A DNA stretch of 64,000 nt from Sphingobacterium pedocola. Its GTDB lineage: Bacteria > Bacteroidota > Bacteroidia > Sphingobacteriales > Sphingobacteriaceae. The stretch spans positions 1,853,745 through 1,917,744 of the forward strand of contig NZ_MU158689.1 of NCBI RefSeq assembly GCF_015209965.1, given 5' to 3'. Position 1 is the first letter of the stretch; every line of letters begins with the position of its first letter. Positions 9,092 to 18,542 of the stretch are shown piece after piece. Under the pieces are notes generated by a model. It saw only the letters and a program-made list of their open reading frames with translations, made no database searches and was not told the DNA's origin. The position numbers were made by a program, and so were the translations under genes.

Positions 9092-9207
9092 CTGTATAAA
9101 CTTATTTTAAATGGCTAATGAGAACTCGATATAACTAGTAGTTGCACTATGTAGGCCAACATTCGTTACGTCTCGGATTCATATTGCAAAGTTAATCAAT
9201 TAATGGT

Positions 9208-9234
9208 AAAAAAGCCCCAACAAGAGTTGAGGCT
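9208..9234 (-). terminator. rho-independent terminator after rny
   Basis: On the minus strand the sequence AGCCTCAA (9234-9227), a 6-base loop, and TTGGGGCT (9220-9213) form an 8-bp stem with G-U pairs. It is followed by a run of T (9212-9208). It lies 28 bases past the rny stop codon and ends the pheT-zapA-rny block. Confidence 0.8.
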
Positions 9235-9261
9235 TAAATAAAGTTGTATTTAATTTCTAGG

Positions 9262-10821
9262 TTACTTCGCGTATGACACCGATCTCGTTTCGCGGATTAC
9301 CGTTACTTTGATTTGACCCGGATAGGTCATTTCAGTTTGTATACGGTTCGAAATATCAGCGGCTAATACTTCTGCTGCCGCATCGCTGATCCGTTCGGAC
9401 TCTACCACGACGCGTAACTCGCGGCCTGCCTGGATAGCGAATGTTTTCTCTACACCGGGATACGATAATGCTAATGCTTCTAGTTCTTTTAAACGCTTGA
9501 TATAACTTTCAACAACTTCGCGACGTGCTCCCGGCCGGGCACCAGAAATCGCATCACAAGCCTGCACGACAGGAGAAATCATAGATGTCATTTCTATTTC
9601 ATCGTGATGGGCTCCGATTGCATTACATACATCTGGGTGTTCTTTGTATTTCTCGGCCAATTGCATACCCAATATAGCATGTGGTAGTTCGGGATTATCA
9701 TCAGGCACCTTGCCAATATCGTGTAATAGACCTGCTCGCTTGGCCATTTTTACATTTAAGCCGAGCTCCGCCGCCATCGTTGCAGCAAAGTTAGCCACCT
9801 CACGCGAGTGTTGTAATAGGTTCTGACCATAAGAAGAACGGTAGCGCATACGTCCTACCATGCGGATTAGTTCGGGATGCAAGCCATGGATACCAAGGTC
9901 TATAACGGTACGTTCCCCAATTTCAACGATTTCATCTTCGATCTGTGTACGCGTTTTGGCAACCACCTCTTCAATACGAGCTGGATGAATACGACCATCT
10001 GTTACCAATCTATGTAAGGATAGACGGGCAATCTCGCGACGCACCGGATCAAATCCCGATAGGATGATAGCCTCGGGTGTATCGTCTACAATAATTTCAA
10101 CACCGGTAGCAGCTTCGAGCGCACGTATATTACGACCTTCACGACCGATAATACGTCCTTTGATTTCATCATTTTCAATATTAAAAATGGAAACGGTATT
10201 TTCAATCGCAGACTCCGTAGCCGTACGTTGAATGGTCTGTATGACCACTTTTTTAGCTTCTTTAGAGGCTGTTAATTTGGCTTCGTCGACGATATCTTTA
10301 ATCTGCATAATCGCCTGAGAACGCGCTTCTTCACGTAATGAAGATACCAATTGTTCTTTCGCTTCGTTAGCAGTTAATCCCGCAATTGTTTCCAATTGCT
10401 GAATATGTTGATTTTTTAGTTGATCAACCTCTTCGCTTTTCTTTTCATTCAATTCAATGAGTTGGTCTAATTTTTTATTTTTAACATCCAACTCCTGTTT
10501 TTCCCGATTTAAAGTCTCTAATTTTTGATTTATAGACTGTTCTTTTTGGCGGGTACTGTTTTCCTTTTGAGCTACCGTGTTATTACGTTGGTTAACCTCT
10601 TTTTCGTGCTCTGCCTTAAGTTGAAGAAACTTCTCTTTAGCTTCTAGCTGACGTTGTTTCTTGATATGTTCGGCATGTTTTTCAGCCTCTTTTATAATGC
10701 TCTCCGCTTTCTCGTTGGCAGCTTGCTCTTGCTTCTTGAACAGTAGTTGTAATAAATACCGTCCAATAACAACGCCAATAAGAAGTGAAATTATTATTGA
10801 AATTGTCGTTGATAACTCCAT
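9262..10821 (-). CDS. rny: ribonuclease Y
   Basis: RNase Y is a membrane-anchored endoribonuclease that starts decay of many mRNAs. The 519-residue product has the full family order. An N-terminal transmembrane helix comes first (residues about 5-25), then a long charged coiled coil (about 30-200). The KH domain follows, with [12 protein letters not shown], and then the HD domain, where [12 protein letters not shown] and GLLHDIGKV carry the metal-binding His and His-Asp residues. A C-terminal conserved domain closes it, with the usual [12 protein letters not shown] end. It is the last gene of the pheT-coiled coil-zapA-6S RNA cluster and is followed by a clear terminator. Confidence 0.96.
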   Translation of the reverse strand: MELSTTISIIISLLIGVVIGRYLLQLLFKKQEQAANEKAESIIKEAEKHAEHIKKQRQLEAKEKFLQLKAEHEKEVNQRNNTVAQKENSTRQKEQSINQKLETLNREKQELDVKNKKLDQLIELNEKKSEEVDQLKNQHIQQLETIAGLTANEAKEQLVSSLREEARSQAIMQIKDIVDEAKLTASKEAKKVVIQTIQRTATESAIENTVSIFNIENDEIKGRIIGREGRNIRALEAATGVEIIVDDTPEAIILSGFDPVRREIARLSLHRLVTDGRIHPARIEEVVAKTRTQIEDEIVEIGERTVIDLGIHGLHPELIRMVGRMRYRSSYGQNLLQHSREVANFAATMAAELGLNVKMAKRAGLLHDIGKVPDDNPELPHAILGMQLAEKYKEHPDVCNAIGAHHDEIEMTSMISPVVQACDAISGARPGARREVVESYIKRLKELEALALSYPGVEKTFAIQAGRELRVVVESERISDAAAEVLAADISNRIQTEMTYPGQIKVTVIRETRSVSYAK

Positions 10822-10878
10822 TTTATTTATTGTATATATTTAGTTTTTAATAATTTTCTATCCAAAACATTCTGAACC

Positions 10879-11070
10879 ATTTTTTGTCATCCCCGAGATT
10901 CCTCGAGGCAGGCTCCGACTCCGAATTTTGTCATCCCGACTTCGGAGGGATCTAAACAACATATCTTTAGACCCATTCGACTCCACTTTGTTCCGCTCAG
11001 GGTGACGTTCCCCTTCCTGTCATCAGCCATCCAATGTGTTTGCCTAAAATCTGAACTCTCGGCATGACAA
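10879..11070. repeat. GTCATCCCGA-type intergenic repeat
   Basis: This stretch carries several copies of the GTCATCCCGACTTCGGAGGGATCT-like motif and its partner CGCTCAGGGTGACG, with matching inverted segments (TTGTCATCCC at about 10883 and 10928, GGCATGACAA near 11061). Such motifs are dispersed between genes in many Bacteroidota and often fold into long hairpins. A 63-codon minus-strand frame across it is an artefact of the repeat. Together with the 6S-like RNA it fills the 488-base gap between zapA and rny. Confidence 0.6.
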
Positions 11071-11095
11071 AGCACCAATCTCTCAGCTACTTAAC

Positions 11096-11275
11096 AAAAA
11101 AAAAACCGCAATTAAATTTAAACAGGCTTCATGTATTATTAAACTTCGATTACACATGATTTGAGCGTATGATTATGACCTAGATGGCTTTCGCAAAATG
11201 GCCTATATCTTTGTATTGCTCGTGATATTGAAGCGTTAAGTTTAAAATAGTGACAACCCGAATTTAATTGCGGCA
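11096..11275 (-). ncRNA. ssrS: probable 6S RNA
   Basis: Between zapA and rny lies a structured element read on the minus strand. A perfect 13-bp closing stem is made by CCGCAATTAAATT (11106-11118) with AATTTAATTGCGG (11261-11273). A second stem, GCTTCA (11126-11131) with TGAAGC (11229-11234), lies inside. Large unpaired middle regions follow and there is an apical hairpin (about 11182-11210). On the minus strand the closing stem is followed by ten T residues (11105-11096), as in an intrinsic terminator. Length about 170-180 nt, a long rod with a central bubble, and the neighbouring zapA are all typical of 6S RNA, which binds the housekeeping RNA polymerase. The identification rests on structure and context, not on a covariance search. 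Confidence 0.72.
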
Positions 11276-11309
11276 AATTCGTCGTTAAACAGCTCTATAA
11301 AGAACGATC

Positions 11310-11600
11310 TTATTTTTTAAAGAAATCTGTCAATAAATTATCCAGTTCATGAACCGTTTGCTCCAAGCCTATGTCTTGATTTTGTGCACTACGCTCGGCT
11401 TTAATCATACCTGTAGCATATTGCAATACACACATAGATAGCAAATCCTGCTTATCACGAACTGCATAATTGTCCTGCAATTCCTTTATTTTTTCATTTA
11501 TCAATTTCGCAGCGTGACGAATCACCTCTTCCTCTTCTGTTTCCACACGTAGGGGATACACACGATCTGCAATATTTATTTTTATGGAAATATCTCCCAT
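11310..11600 (-). CDS. zapA: cell division protein ZapA
   Basis: ZapA binds FtsZ and bundles protofilaments in the cytokinetic ring. The 96-residue product has the short N-terminal strand pair typical of ZapA (ISIKINIADRVYPLRVETEEEEVIRHA is its opening region). A long coiled-coil dimerisation helix makes up the rest (AAKLINEKIKELQ, then LEQTVHELDNLLTDF at the end). Length is normal. It sits 56 bases downstream of a small coiled-coil gene that follows pheT and just before the 6S-like RNA. Confidence 0.9.
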   Translation of the reverse strand: MGDISIKINIADRVYPLRVETEEEEVIRHAAKLINEKIKELQDNYAVRDKQDLLSMCVLQYATGMIKAERSAQNQDIGLEQTVHELDNLLTDFFKK

Positions 11601-11656
11601 TTTCTTGAGCTTAATAACGTAATAAACTTATACCCCTATCCTTCTTACCTACCCTA

Positions 11657-11965
11657 CTATTTTAGTAAGTTTATACATTTGTCTATTTCTCGCACAAAAT
11701 CGTTAATTTTTTGCTTTGTGTCAAGTGTTTTTTCATTTATAGCGACTTTATCTATATCAGACTCTTCCAAGGATTTTGCTACCGTCATTACTTTTAGCTT
11801 ATCTTCAAGCTGTTGAACTTTATCCGAACTCGTATCAAACGCAACTTGTACAGATTGCAGTTCTAATTTTAGTAGGTCATTCTCTTCTTGTAAGGCTTCG
11901 CACAATTGAATTAAATTTTTCGTTTTCTCAACGATAACATTCACTTGTGATGATAATGACGTCAT
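11657..11965 (-). CDS. small coiled-coil protein between pheT and zapA
   Basis: This 102-residue protein has no family I can name with certainty. It is almost wholly helical: a heptad-rich coiled coil covers about residues 5-65 (TKNLIQLCEALQEENDLLKLELQ, then KVQQLEDKLKV), followed by a charged tail. No membrane segment or signal peptide is visible. It lies 35 bases after pheT and 56 bases before zapA on the same strand. Its position and make-up suggest a divisome partner comparable in form to ZapB, but this is only an inference from context; sequence similarity to ZapB is not evident. Confidence 0.7.
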   Translation of the reverse strand: MTSLSSQVNVIVEKTKNLIQLCEALQEENDLLKLELQSVQVAFDTSSDKVQQLEDKLKVMTVAKSLEESDIDKVAINEKTLDTKQKINDFVREIDKCINLLK

Positions 11966-12000
11966 AAATTATTTCGCAATTAATATGTTATATCTCTCAA

Positions 12001-14397
12001 CTACCGCACTACTGCACCAGTCTCTTTCTCAAAGTTAAGAATTAATTTTTTAATTATACTATCAATTTGTTTGTCGTTAAGCGTTTTTTCTTCATCCTGA
12101 ATGGTAAAACTCAGTGCATAAGACTTTTTGCCTTCCGGCAGTTTTTCACCTTTGTAAACATCAAATATGTTTACGTCCTTCAAAAGCTTGCGCTCTGACT
12201 TAATCGCAATATTTTTAAGCTGTTCAAAAGTAACCTCATCGTTTATCAATAATGACAAATCCCGACGTACGGATGGAAATTTAGAAACTTCCTTATACGT
12301 AATCGTATTCTTGCGGATGGTTTTCAACACGAGATCCCAATCAAAATCCGCAAAAAAGACCGCTCCATCCACGTCTACTTTAGCTAATGTCCCTGCCGCG
12401 ACAGCGCCCAGCGACACCAACACCTTTTGCCCCTTTACGTAATCCAGTCCATACGCAAAATGCGGATTGCTGGTTTCTACCAATTGAAGATTATTTATTT
12501 TTAAGCGCTGCAAAAGGATATCTACCGCAGCTTTTAAATTGTAAAAATTATTCGCTTTCGATTCATTGTTCCACTGTTCAGGCACCTTTTTACCAGCGAT
12601 CCCCAACACCATATGTTGCTTTTCCTGGTATCCCTCTTCCAGAAGATGATACGTCTTTCCGTACTCAAAGAATTTTATATCGGGAGATTTATGCTTTTGG
12701 TTATATTCTAGAGCTACTAACACGGAAAAAATCATATTTTGACGCATCGTATCCAAATCCGTACTCAACGGATTAAGCAACTTCACAGCAGTGTTTTCAT
12801 CGTCTGAATAGGCTCCTTTTGTCAAAGAATTCGATAAAATCTCGCGATATCCATTGGCAATCAAAAGATCAGCGATCTGATTCAGCACCACTTCTTTATC
12901 CGGCTTTTCGGAGGTATTCAATGAAGCCTTAATCTGTGGTTTCAATTCAATGTTATTGTACCCGTAAATACGCAACACTTCTTCTATCACATCCACTTCC
13001 CGGGTTACATCCACTTTATATGCCGGCACATGAACGGTGATCGTATCCGCGCCTTCGTTCGAAATTTCTATGCCTAAGGCCAGTATAATAGCCTTAATTT
13101 CCGATGCTGGGATATCCTTGCCGATCAGGCGTTGCACATTATTATAACTTACATCAAATGTAAACGCGTCTACCTTAGACGGGTAGATGTCGGTAATGGT
13201 GGAATCAATTTGCCCACCGGCAACTTTCTGTATTAATAAAGCCGCTCGCTGAAGTGCATATACCGTTATATTTGGGTCTGTTCCGCGTTCATAGCGAAAT
13301 GAAGAGTCCGTTTTTAAGCTATGACGCTTGGCGGTCTTACGAATAGATACCGAATTGAAATAGGCAGATTCCAAGAAAATGTTAGTCGTATTTTCGGTTA
13401 CACCAGAATATGCGCCGCCGAAAACTCCTGCTAAACACATGGGCTTTTCGGCATCTGCAATGACTAAATCTTCTGCAGACAACTTGCGTTCTATTCCATC
13501 TAAGGTCGTAAACAATTCATCTTCATTTGCTAACCGGACAATAACTTTATTATCCGCTATCTTATCTTTATCAAATGCGTGCAAAGGCTGCCCCAGATCG
13601 TGCAATACATAATTGGTAACATCCACAATGTTATTGATCGAACGGATACCTATCACACTTAATTTCTCCTTTAACCATTCGGGAGACTCACCTACTTTTA
13701 CGCCTGCGATATTAATACCAGAATAACGAGGACATGCTGCGCTATTTACTACGTTTACATCGGTAGCATCCGGATTTTGCTTTTCGTTGAAAGCAGTTAC
13801 ATCGGGCAGTGTATATGTACCGCGGAAATATGCCGCCAGATCACGCGCCACGCCTAAATGTGAAGCCGCATCTGCACGATTGGGTGTCAAACCGATTTCA
13901 AATCTATAATCGTCTTGAATCTGATAATAATCTCTTACCAATGAGCCCATCTCTGCATTCGCATCCAGTTCCACAATACCTGCATGAGAAGTTCCCATAC
14001 CTATTTCATCTTCTCCGCAAAGCATACCTTCTGATACTTCACCCCTGATTTTTGATTTCGTTATTTTAAATGGTTCTCCAGTTGTAGGATGACAGGTTGT
14101 ACCCACTTGCGCAACGATCACCTTAAGACCGACCCTTACATTAGGCGCTCCACATACGATATGCAGCAATTCTGATCCGCCTACATTCACGGTAGTCACT
14201 TTCAATTTATCCGCATTCGGATGTTGCTCGCATGTGATCACCTCTCCCACGACTAATCCATCCAAACCTCCCGGAATAGACTGTACCGTTTCAACTGCTT
14301 CCACCTCTAGTCCGATATCCGTCAAAATCAACGACAGTTCCTGCGGTGTCTTATCTATATTTACGTAATTCTTAAGCCAATTGTAAGAAATATTCAT
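12001..14397 (-). CDS. pheT: phenylalanyl-tRNA synthetase beta subunit
   Basis: PheT pairs with PheS to charge tRNA-Phe. The 798-residue product has the bacterial order. It begins with an N-terminal B1 domain (MNISYNWLKNYVNID), followed by the EMAP-II-like tRNA-binding domain around residues 45-150 (VGEVITCEQHPNADKLKVTTV). Next come B3/B4 editing (GINIAGVKVGESPEWLK, DVTNYVLHDLGQPLHAFD), B5 and the catalytic-like core. The C-terminal FDX-ACB domain (FPSVRRDLSLLINDEVTFEQL) closes it. pheS is not adjacent in the window. It heads the minus-strand block that continues through the coiled-coil gene and zapA. Confidence 0.97.
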   Translation of the reverse strand: MNISYNWLKNYVNIDKTPQELSLILTDIGLEVEAVETVQSIPGGLDGLVVGEVITCEQHPNADKLKVTTVNVGGSELLHIVCGAPNVRVGLKVIVAQVGTTCHPTTGEPFKITKSKIRGEVSEGMLCGEDEIGMGTSHAGIVELDANAEMGSLVRDYYQIQDDYRFEIGLTPNRADAASHLGVARDLAAYFRGTYTLPDVTAFNEKQNPDATDVNVVNSAACPRYSGINIAGVKVGESPEWLKEKLSVIGIRSINNIVDVTNYVLHDLGQPLHAFDKDKIADNKVIVRLANEDELFTTLDGIERKLSAEDLVIADAEKPMCLAGVFGGAYSGVTENTTNIFLESAYFNSVSIRKTAKRHSLKTDSSFRYERGTDPNITVYALQRAALLIQKVAGGQIDSTITDIYPSKVDAFTFDVSYNNVQRLIGKDIPASEIKAIILALGIEISNEGADTITVHVPAYKVDVTREVDVIEEVLRIYGYNNIELKPQIKASLNTSEKPDKEVVLNQIADLLIANGYREILSNSLTKGAYSDDENTAVKLLNPLSTDLDTMRQNMIFSVLVALEYNQKHKSPDIKFFEYGKTYHLLEEGYQEKQHMVLGIAGKKVPEQWNNESKANNFYNLKAAVDILLQRLKINNLQLVETSNPHFAYGLDYVKGQKVLVSLGAVAAGTLAKVDVDGAVFFADFDWDLVLKTIRKNTITYKEVSKFPSVRRDLSLLINDEVTFEQLKNIAIKSERKLLKDVNIFDVYKGEKLPEGKKSYALSFTIQDEEKTLNDKQIDSIIKKLILNFEKETGAVVR

Positions 14398-14615
14398 TAT
14401 CTATAATTTTAAAGGTACAAAGATAGGATTTTGTAAAAGAAATCCACTGCTATAGCAAAAAAGGGTTAATGATGCCACAAATAAAGCGAATATTTAATAA
14501 AAAGTTGTAAAAATTAATTGATTTCAGTCGTTGGTATTTTTATGCTATTATCGAAAGTATTGTGTCTAAGTAAGACCGAATTAAGATTACTCGCTACTTT
14601 GTATTTGCGAGTTTA

Positions 14616-14655
14616 ATATCCATGGATATATTATCTAAAATATTCCGTAAATTTG
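14616..14655 (+). promoter_or_regulatory. candidate purL promoter with palindrome at -33 position
   Basis: TAAATTTG at 14648-14655 is a perfect match to the Bacteroidota -7 consensus TAnnTTTG, 38 bases before the purL ATG. No TTTG lies at the expected -33 spacing. That position is taken by a perfect 14-bp palindrome, ATATCCATGGATAT (14616-14629). The 294-base gap between pheT and purL holds no gene. Confidence 0.45.
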
Positions 14656-14692
14656 TACTTTAATTTGAAGAACGTTCAAACACACGAAAATA

Positions 14693-17600
14693 ATGATTCA
14701 ATTCTTTGAGAACCCATCGAATACCATATACGGTGTTCAAAGTGTAAACTCTTTATCACAAGAAGACATTAAGAAACTCAATTGGCTTTTTGGAAATGCT
14801 AAAAAACTCGACGACCATACGCTAAATAACCACTACGTAGGACCCCGTGCAGCGATGATCACCCCTTGGAGTACCAATGCTGTAGAAATAACGCAAAATA
14901 TGGGCATTAAGGATATCGTCCGAATCGAAGAATTTCAACAGGTGGGAGAAAATTTTAATGAATTCGATCCCATGATTTCGCAGAAGTACGCTGCCTTAAC
15001 GCAAGATATGTACACCACCCATATCAATCCAGAACCTATTTTGGAAATCGATGATATTGATGCGTATAACAAACAGGAGGGCTTGGCCCTGAACCTCGAA
15101 GAGGTTCAATATTTAGACAATTTATCCACTAAGCTTGGACGAAAGCTGACTGATTCGGAGGTTTTCGCATTTTCACAAGCAAACTCAGAACATTGCCGTC
15201 ACAAAATATTCAACGGAACGTTTATTATCGACGGGGAGGAACAACCTACTTCTTTGTTTAAATTGATTAAGAAAACTTCCGAAACGAACCCCAATGACAT
15301 TATTTCAGCGTATAAAGATAATGTTGCTTTTGTTAAAGGACCCCGCGTCGTTCAATTTGCTCCTAAATCGGCAGATAGGCCGGACTTTTACGAAGAAAAG
15401 GAATTTGAATCTGTGCTGTCTGTAAAGGCAGAAACACATAACTTCCCGACAACCGTTGAACCGTTTTCAGGTGCAGCTACGGGTTCGGGAGGAGAAATCC
15501 GTGACCGCCTCGCAGGCGGCCAAGGTTCCTTACCCTTGGCGGGTACAGCAATATACATGACTTCGTATTCCCGCTTGGAAGAAAATCGTCCTTGGGAAAA
15601 AGCAATGGAAGAACGCGACTGGTTGTACCAAACACCGATGGACATCCTCATCAAAGCATCCAATGGTGCTTCGGATTTTGGTAATAAATTTGGTCAGCCG
15701 TTGATCACAGGCTCCGTTTTGACATTCGAACATGAAGAGGATGCACGCAAACTGGGCTACGACAAGGTGATTATGCAGGCCGGTGGTGTAGGTTATGGCA
15801 AACTGGATCAGGCAAAAAAACATACCCCTCAAACAGGTGATAAAATCGTTATTCTGGGTGGAGAAAATTACCGTATCGGTATGGGTGGTGCTGCTGTATC
15901 TTCAGCCGACACAGGTGCTTTTGGTTCCGGTATTGAATTAAATGCGATCCAACGCTCTAACCCTGAAATGCAAAAACGTGCGGCCAACGCCGTACGCGGA
16001 ATGGTCGAATCAGATAGCAATCCCATTGTATCCATCCACGATCACGGTGCCGGAGGTCACTTAAACTGTCTTTCCGAATTAGTGGAAGATACGGGCGGTC
16101 TGATCGATCTGGATGCCTTACCTGTTGGCGACCCTACCCTTTCTGCTAAAGAGATTATTGGTAACGAATCGCAAGAGCGTATGGGATTGGTTATTGCCGA
16201 CAAAGATATGGAGACCTTAAAACGCGTCGCCGATCGTGAACGTGCTCCTATGTATACGGTAGGTGATGTAACGGGTGATCACCGCTTTACATTTCAGTCG
16301 AAAACTACGGGTGAAAAGCCCATGGATTATGCATTGGAAGACTTCTTCGGATCCTCTCCAAAAACCTACATGAAGGACAACACGGTAGTCCGTAACTACG
16401 CCGATTTGGAATACAGCACGGATAGTATCCCTACCTATCTACAGCAGGTTTTACAGTTGGAAGCTGTTGCATCCAAAGATTGGTTGACCAATAAAGTGGA
16501 TCGCTGTGTAGGTGGCCGTGTTGCAAAACAACAATGTGTCGGCCCATTGCAATTGCCATTAAACAATGTCGGTGTAATGGCATTGGACTTCAAAGGCAAA
16601 GAAGGTATAGCGACAACAGTAGGACACTCACCGGTGGCAGCCATCGTAGATTCCGCTGCGGCAAGTAGAACGGCTATTGCAGAAGCTTTATCCAACTTGG
16701 TCTTCGCTCCGATCAAAAACGGTTTAGCGGGCGTATCGCTCTCTGCTAACTGGATGTGGGCATGTAACAACGAGGGGGAAGATGCGCGCCTATACAAAGC
16801 CGTTAAAGCCTGCTCTGATTTTGCCATTGAATTGGGGATCAATATCCCAACGGGGAAAGATTCACTTTCGATGAAGCAAAAATACCCTAACGGTGAACAT
16901 GTGATCGCTCCGGGAACATTAATCGTCTCCGCTGCTGGTAACTGTATAGATATCAACAAAGTGGTAGAACCTGTCTTAAATAAAAATGCGGGTTCGATTT
17001 ATTACATCAATTTATCCAAAGATAGTTTCAAATTAGGTGGTTCGTCCTTTGCCCAGATCTTAAATAAGATCGGGAAAGAAGTACCGACTATTCAGGATGG
17101 CGCATACTTCAAAACAGCGTTTAATACCATCCAGGAATTAATCAACCAAAACCTGATCGAAGCAGGTCATGATGTAGGTTCCGGTGGTCTGATTACCACA
17201 TTGCTTGAAATGACCTTTGCAGATGTGAACGTGGCAGCCAGTTACGACTTATCGGGATTGAACGAAACCGATACGGTAAAAGCCTTATTCAACGAGAATA
17301 TCGCTGTTGTACTACAAGCGAAAGAAGATACTGCTTTCGAAAAAGTTTTAACGGCGGCTAACATCGACTTTACAAAAATCGGTCGGGCGATTGAAGGGGC
17401 CGAAGTTACTTTGAAAAACAATGGAAATAGCTTTACCTTCAACGTCGTTGAAACACGTGATATCTGGTATAAAACATCTTTTCTCTTGGATCAAAAGCAA
17501 TCTAAGAATGGTATGGCAGCGGAACGTTACAACAATTACAAAAACCAACCCCTTAAATATACTTTTCCTACTCATTTCACCGGTATAAAACCTGTTGTTG

Positions 17601-18367
17601 ACGAGACCAATCCTCGCCCTAAAGCAGCTATTATACGGGAGAAAGGCTCGAATTCGGAACGCGAAATGGCAAACGCCATGTTCTTAGCAGGATTTGATGT
17701 GAAGGATGTACATATGACCGATTTAATTTCCGGTCGTGAGACATTGGAAGACATCCAATTCATCGGTACTGTAGGCGGTTTCTCCAATTCTGACGTATTG
17801 GGTTCGGCCAAAGGTTGGGCGGGTGCTTTCCTATATAATAACAAAGCAAAAACAGCATTGGATAATTTCTTCAGACGCCCGGATACACTCTCCGTAGGAA
17901 TATGTAATGGTTGTCAGTTATTCATGGAGTTGGAATTGATTAATCCCGAGCACGATGTACATGGAAAAATGCTTCACAATACCTCTCAAAAGCACGAATC
18001 AAGCTTTTCATCCGTCACTATTCAAGAAAACAACTCGGTCATGCTATCGACATTAGCAGGTACTACACTCGGCGTTTGGATTTCGCACGGTGAAGGAAAG
18101 TTCGACCTACCAAAAGAAGAATCGCAATACCATATCGTAGCGAAATACGCTTACGATCAATATCCACACAATCCGAATGGATCGGATTACAACACAGCGA
18201 TGTTATGCGATGCGACAGGCCGTCACTTAGTAACAATGCCGCACATTGAACGCTCAACTTTTCAATGGAACTGGGCAAACTATCCACAAGGCAGACAAGA
18301 TGAAGTCACTCCTTGGTTAGAGGCATTCGTCAACGCTAGAAAATGGATTGAAAATCAAGGCAAGTAA
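14693..18367 (+). CDS. purL: phosphoribosylformylglycinamidine synthase
   Basis: This is the large single-chain FGAM synthase of purine synthesis. It makes FGAM from FGAR, glutamine and ATP. At 1224 residues it resembles the long PurL of Proteobacteria rather than the PurS/L/Q complex. The order is an N-terminal PurS-like domain, then the linker with SEHCRHKIFNG, then two PurM-like halves (KAETHNFPTTVEPFSGAATG, HDHGAGGHLN and PTGKDSLSMKQKY). The glutaminase domain is C-terminal, with nucleophile Cys1071 in GICNGCQ and the His1184/Glu1186 pair in MPHIER. It is a single-gene unit ending at a strong bidirectional terminator. Confidence 0.97.
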   Translation: MIQFFENPSNTIYGVQSVNSLSQEDIKKLNWLFGNAKKLDDHTLNNHYVGPRAAMITPWSTNAVEITQNMGIKDIVRIEEFQQVGENFNEFDPMISQKYAALTQDMYTTHINPEPILEIDDIDAYNKQEGLALNLEEVQYLDNLSTKLGRKLTDSEVFAFSQANSEHCRHKIFNGTFIIDGEEQPTSLFKLIKKTSETNPNDIISAYKDNVAFVKGPRVVQFAPKSADRPDFYEEKEFESVLSVKAETHNFPTTVEPFSGAATGSGGEIRDRLAGGQGSLPLAGTAIYMTSYSRLEENRPWEKAMEERDWLYQTPMDILIKASNGASDFGNKFGQPLITGSVLTFEHEEDARKLGYDKVIMQAGGVGYGKLDQAKKHTPQTGDKIVILGGENYRIGMGGAAVSSADTGAFGSGIELNAIQRSNPEMQKRAANAVRGMVESDSNPIVSIHDHGAGGHLNCLSELVEDTGGLIDLDALPVGDPTLSAKEIIGNESQERMGLVIADKDMETLKRVADRERAPMYTVGDVTGDHRFTFQSKTTGEKPMDYALEDFFGSSPKTYMKDNTVVRNYADLEYSTDSIPTYLQQVLQLEAVASKDWLTNKVDRCVGGRVAKQQCVGPLQLPLNNVGVMALDFKGKEGIATTVGHSPVAAIVDSAAASRTAIAEALSNLVFAPIKNGLAGVSLSANWMWACNNEGEDARLYKAVKACSDFAIELGINIPTGKDSLSMKQKYPNGEHVIAPGTLIVSAAGNCIDINKVVEPVLNKNAGSIYYINLSKDSFKLGGSSFAQILNKIGKEVPTIQDGAYFKTAFNTIQELINQNLIEAGHDVGSGGLITTLLEMTFADVNVAASYDLSGLNETDTVKALFNENIAVVLQAKEDTAFEKVLTAANIDFTKIGRAIEGAEVTLKNNGNSFTFNVVETRDIWYKTSFLLDQKQSKNGMAAERYNNYKNQPLKYTFPTHFTGIKPVVDETNPRPKAAIIREKGSNSEREMANAMFLAGFDVKDVHMTDLISGRETLEDIQFIGTVGGFSNSDVLGSAKGWAGAFLYNNKAKTALDNFFRRPDTLSVGICNGCQLFMELELINPEHDVHGKMLHNTSQKHESSFSSVTIQENNSVMLSTLAGTTLGVWISHGEGKFDLPKEESQYHIVAKYAYDQYPHNPNGSDYNTAMLCDATGRHLVTMPHIERSTFQWNWANYPQGRQDEVTPWLEAFVNARKWIENQGK

Positions 18368-18476
18368 GACGCAATATGAAGGCATCTAAAAAGCACATCG
18401 TCGTCGAACCGAGACCGTCATCGCGAACCTGAGGTACGAAGGTGACGCGATCTTAAAAGATTGCAATGACGCTATA
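18368..18476. repeat. GTCATTGCGA-type intergenic repeat
   Basis: The segment carries CCGTCATCGCGAACCTGAGG, then GGTGACGCGATCTT, then AGATTGCAATGACGC. These are diverged forms of the widespread intergenic motif in which GTCATTGCGA pairs with a GCAATCT-containing segment. It can fold into an imperfect hairpin between purL and its terminator. Confidence 0.5.
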
Positions 18477-18487
18477 TTCATAAAACA

Positions 18488-18521
18488 AAAAAATCCCGGG
18501 ATTATCGTCCCGGGATTTTTT
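18488..18521. terminator. bidirectional terminator between purL and RND operon
   Basis: AAAAAATCCCGGG (18488-18500) and CCCGGGATTTTTT (18509-18521) form a perfect 13-bp stem with an 8-base loop. T-runs are present on either strand. It serves purL on the plus strand and the efflux operon on the minus strand. Confidence 0.93.
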
Positions 18522-18542
18522 GTTTTATGATTTTAATAACAA

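Noticed and set aside
10887..11078. 63-codon minus-strand open frame between rny and the 6S-like RNA
   Set aside because: It lies wholly in a GTCATCCCGA-type repeat, which gives false frames.
16435..16959. 174-codon minus-strand frame inside purL
   Set aside because: It is a shadow of the purL coding frame; no start site or homology features.
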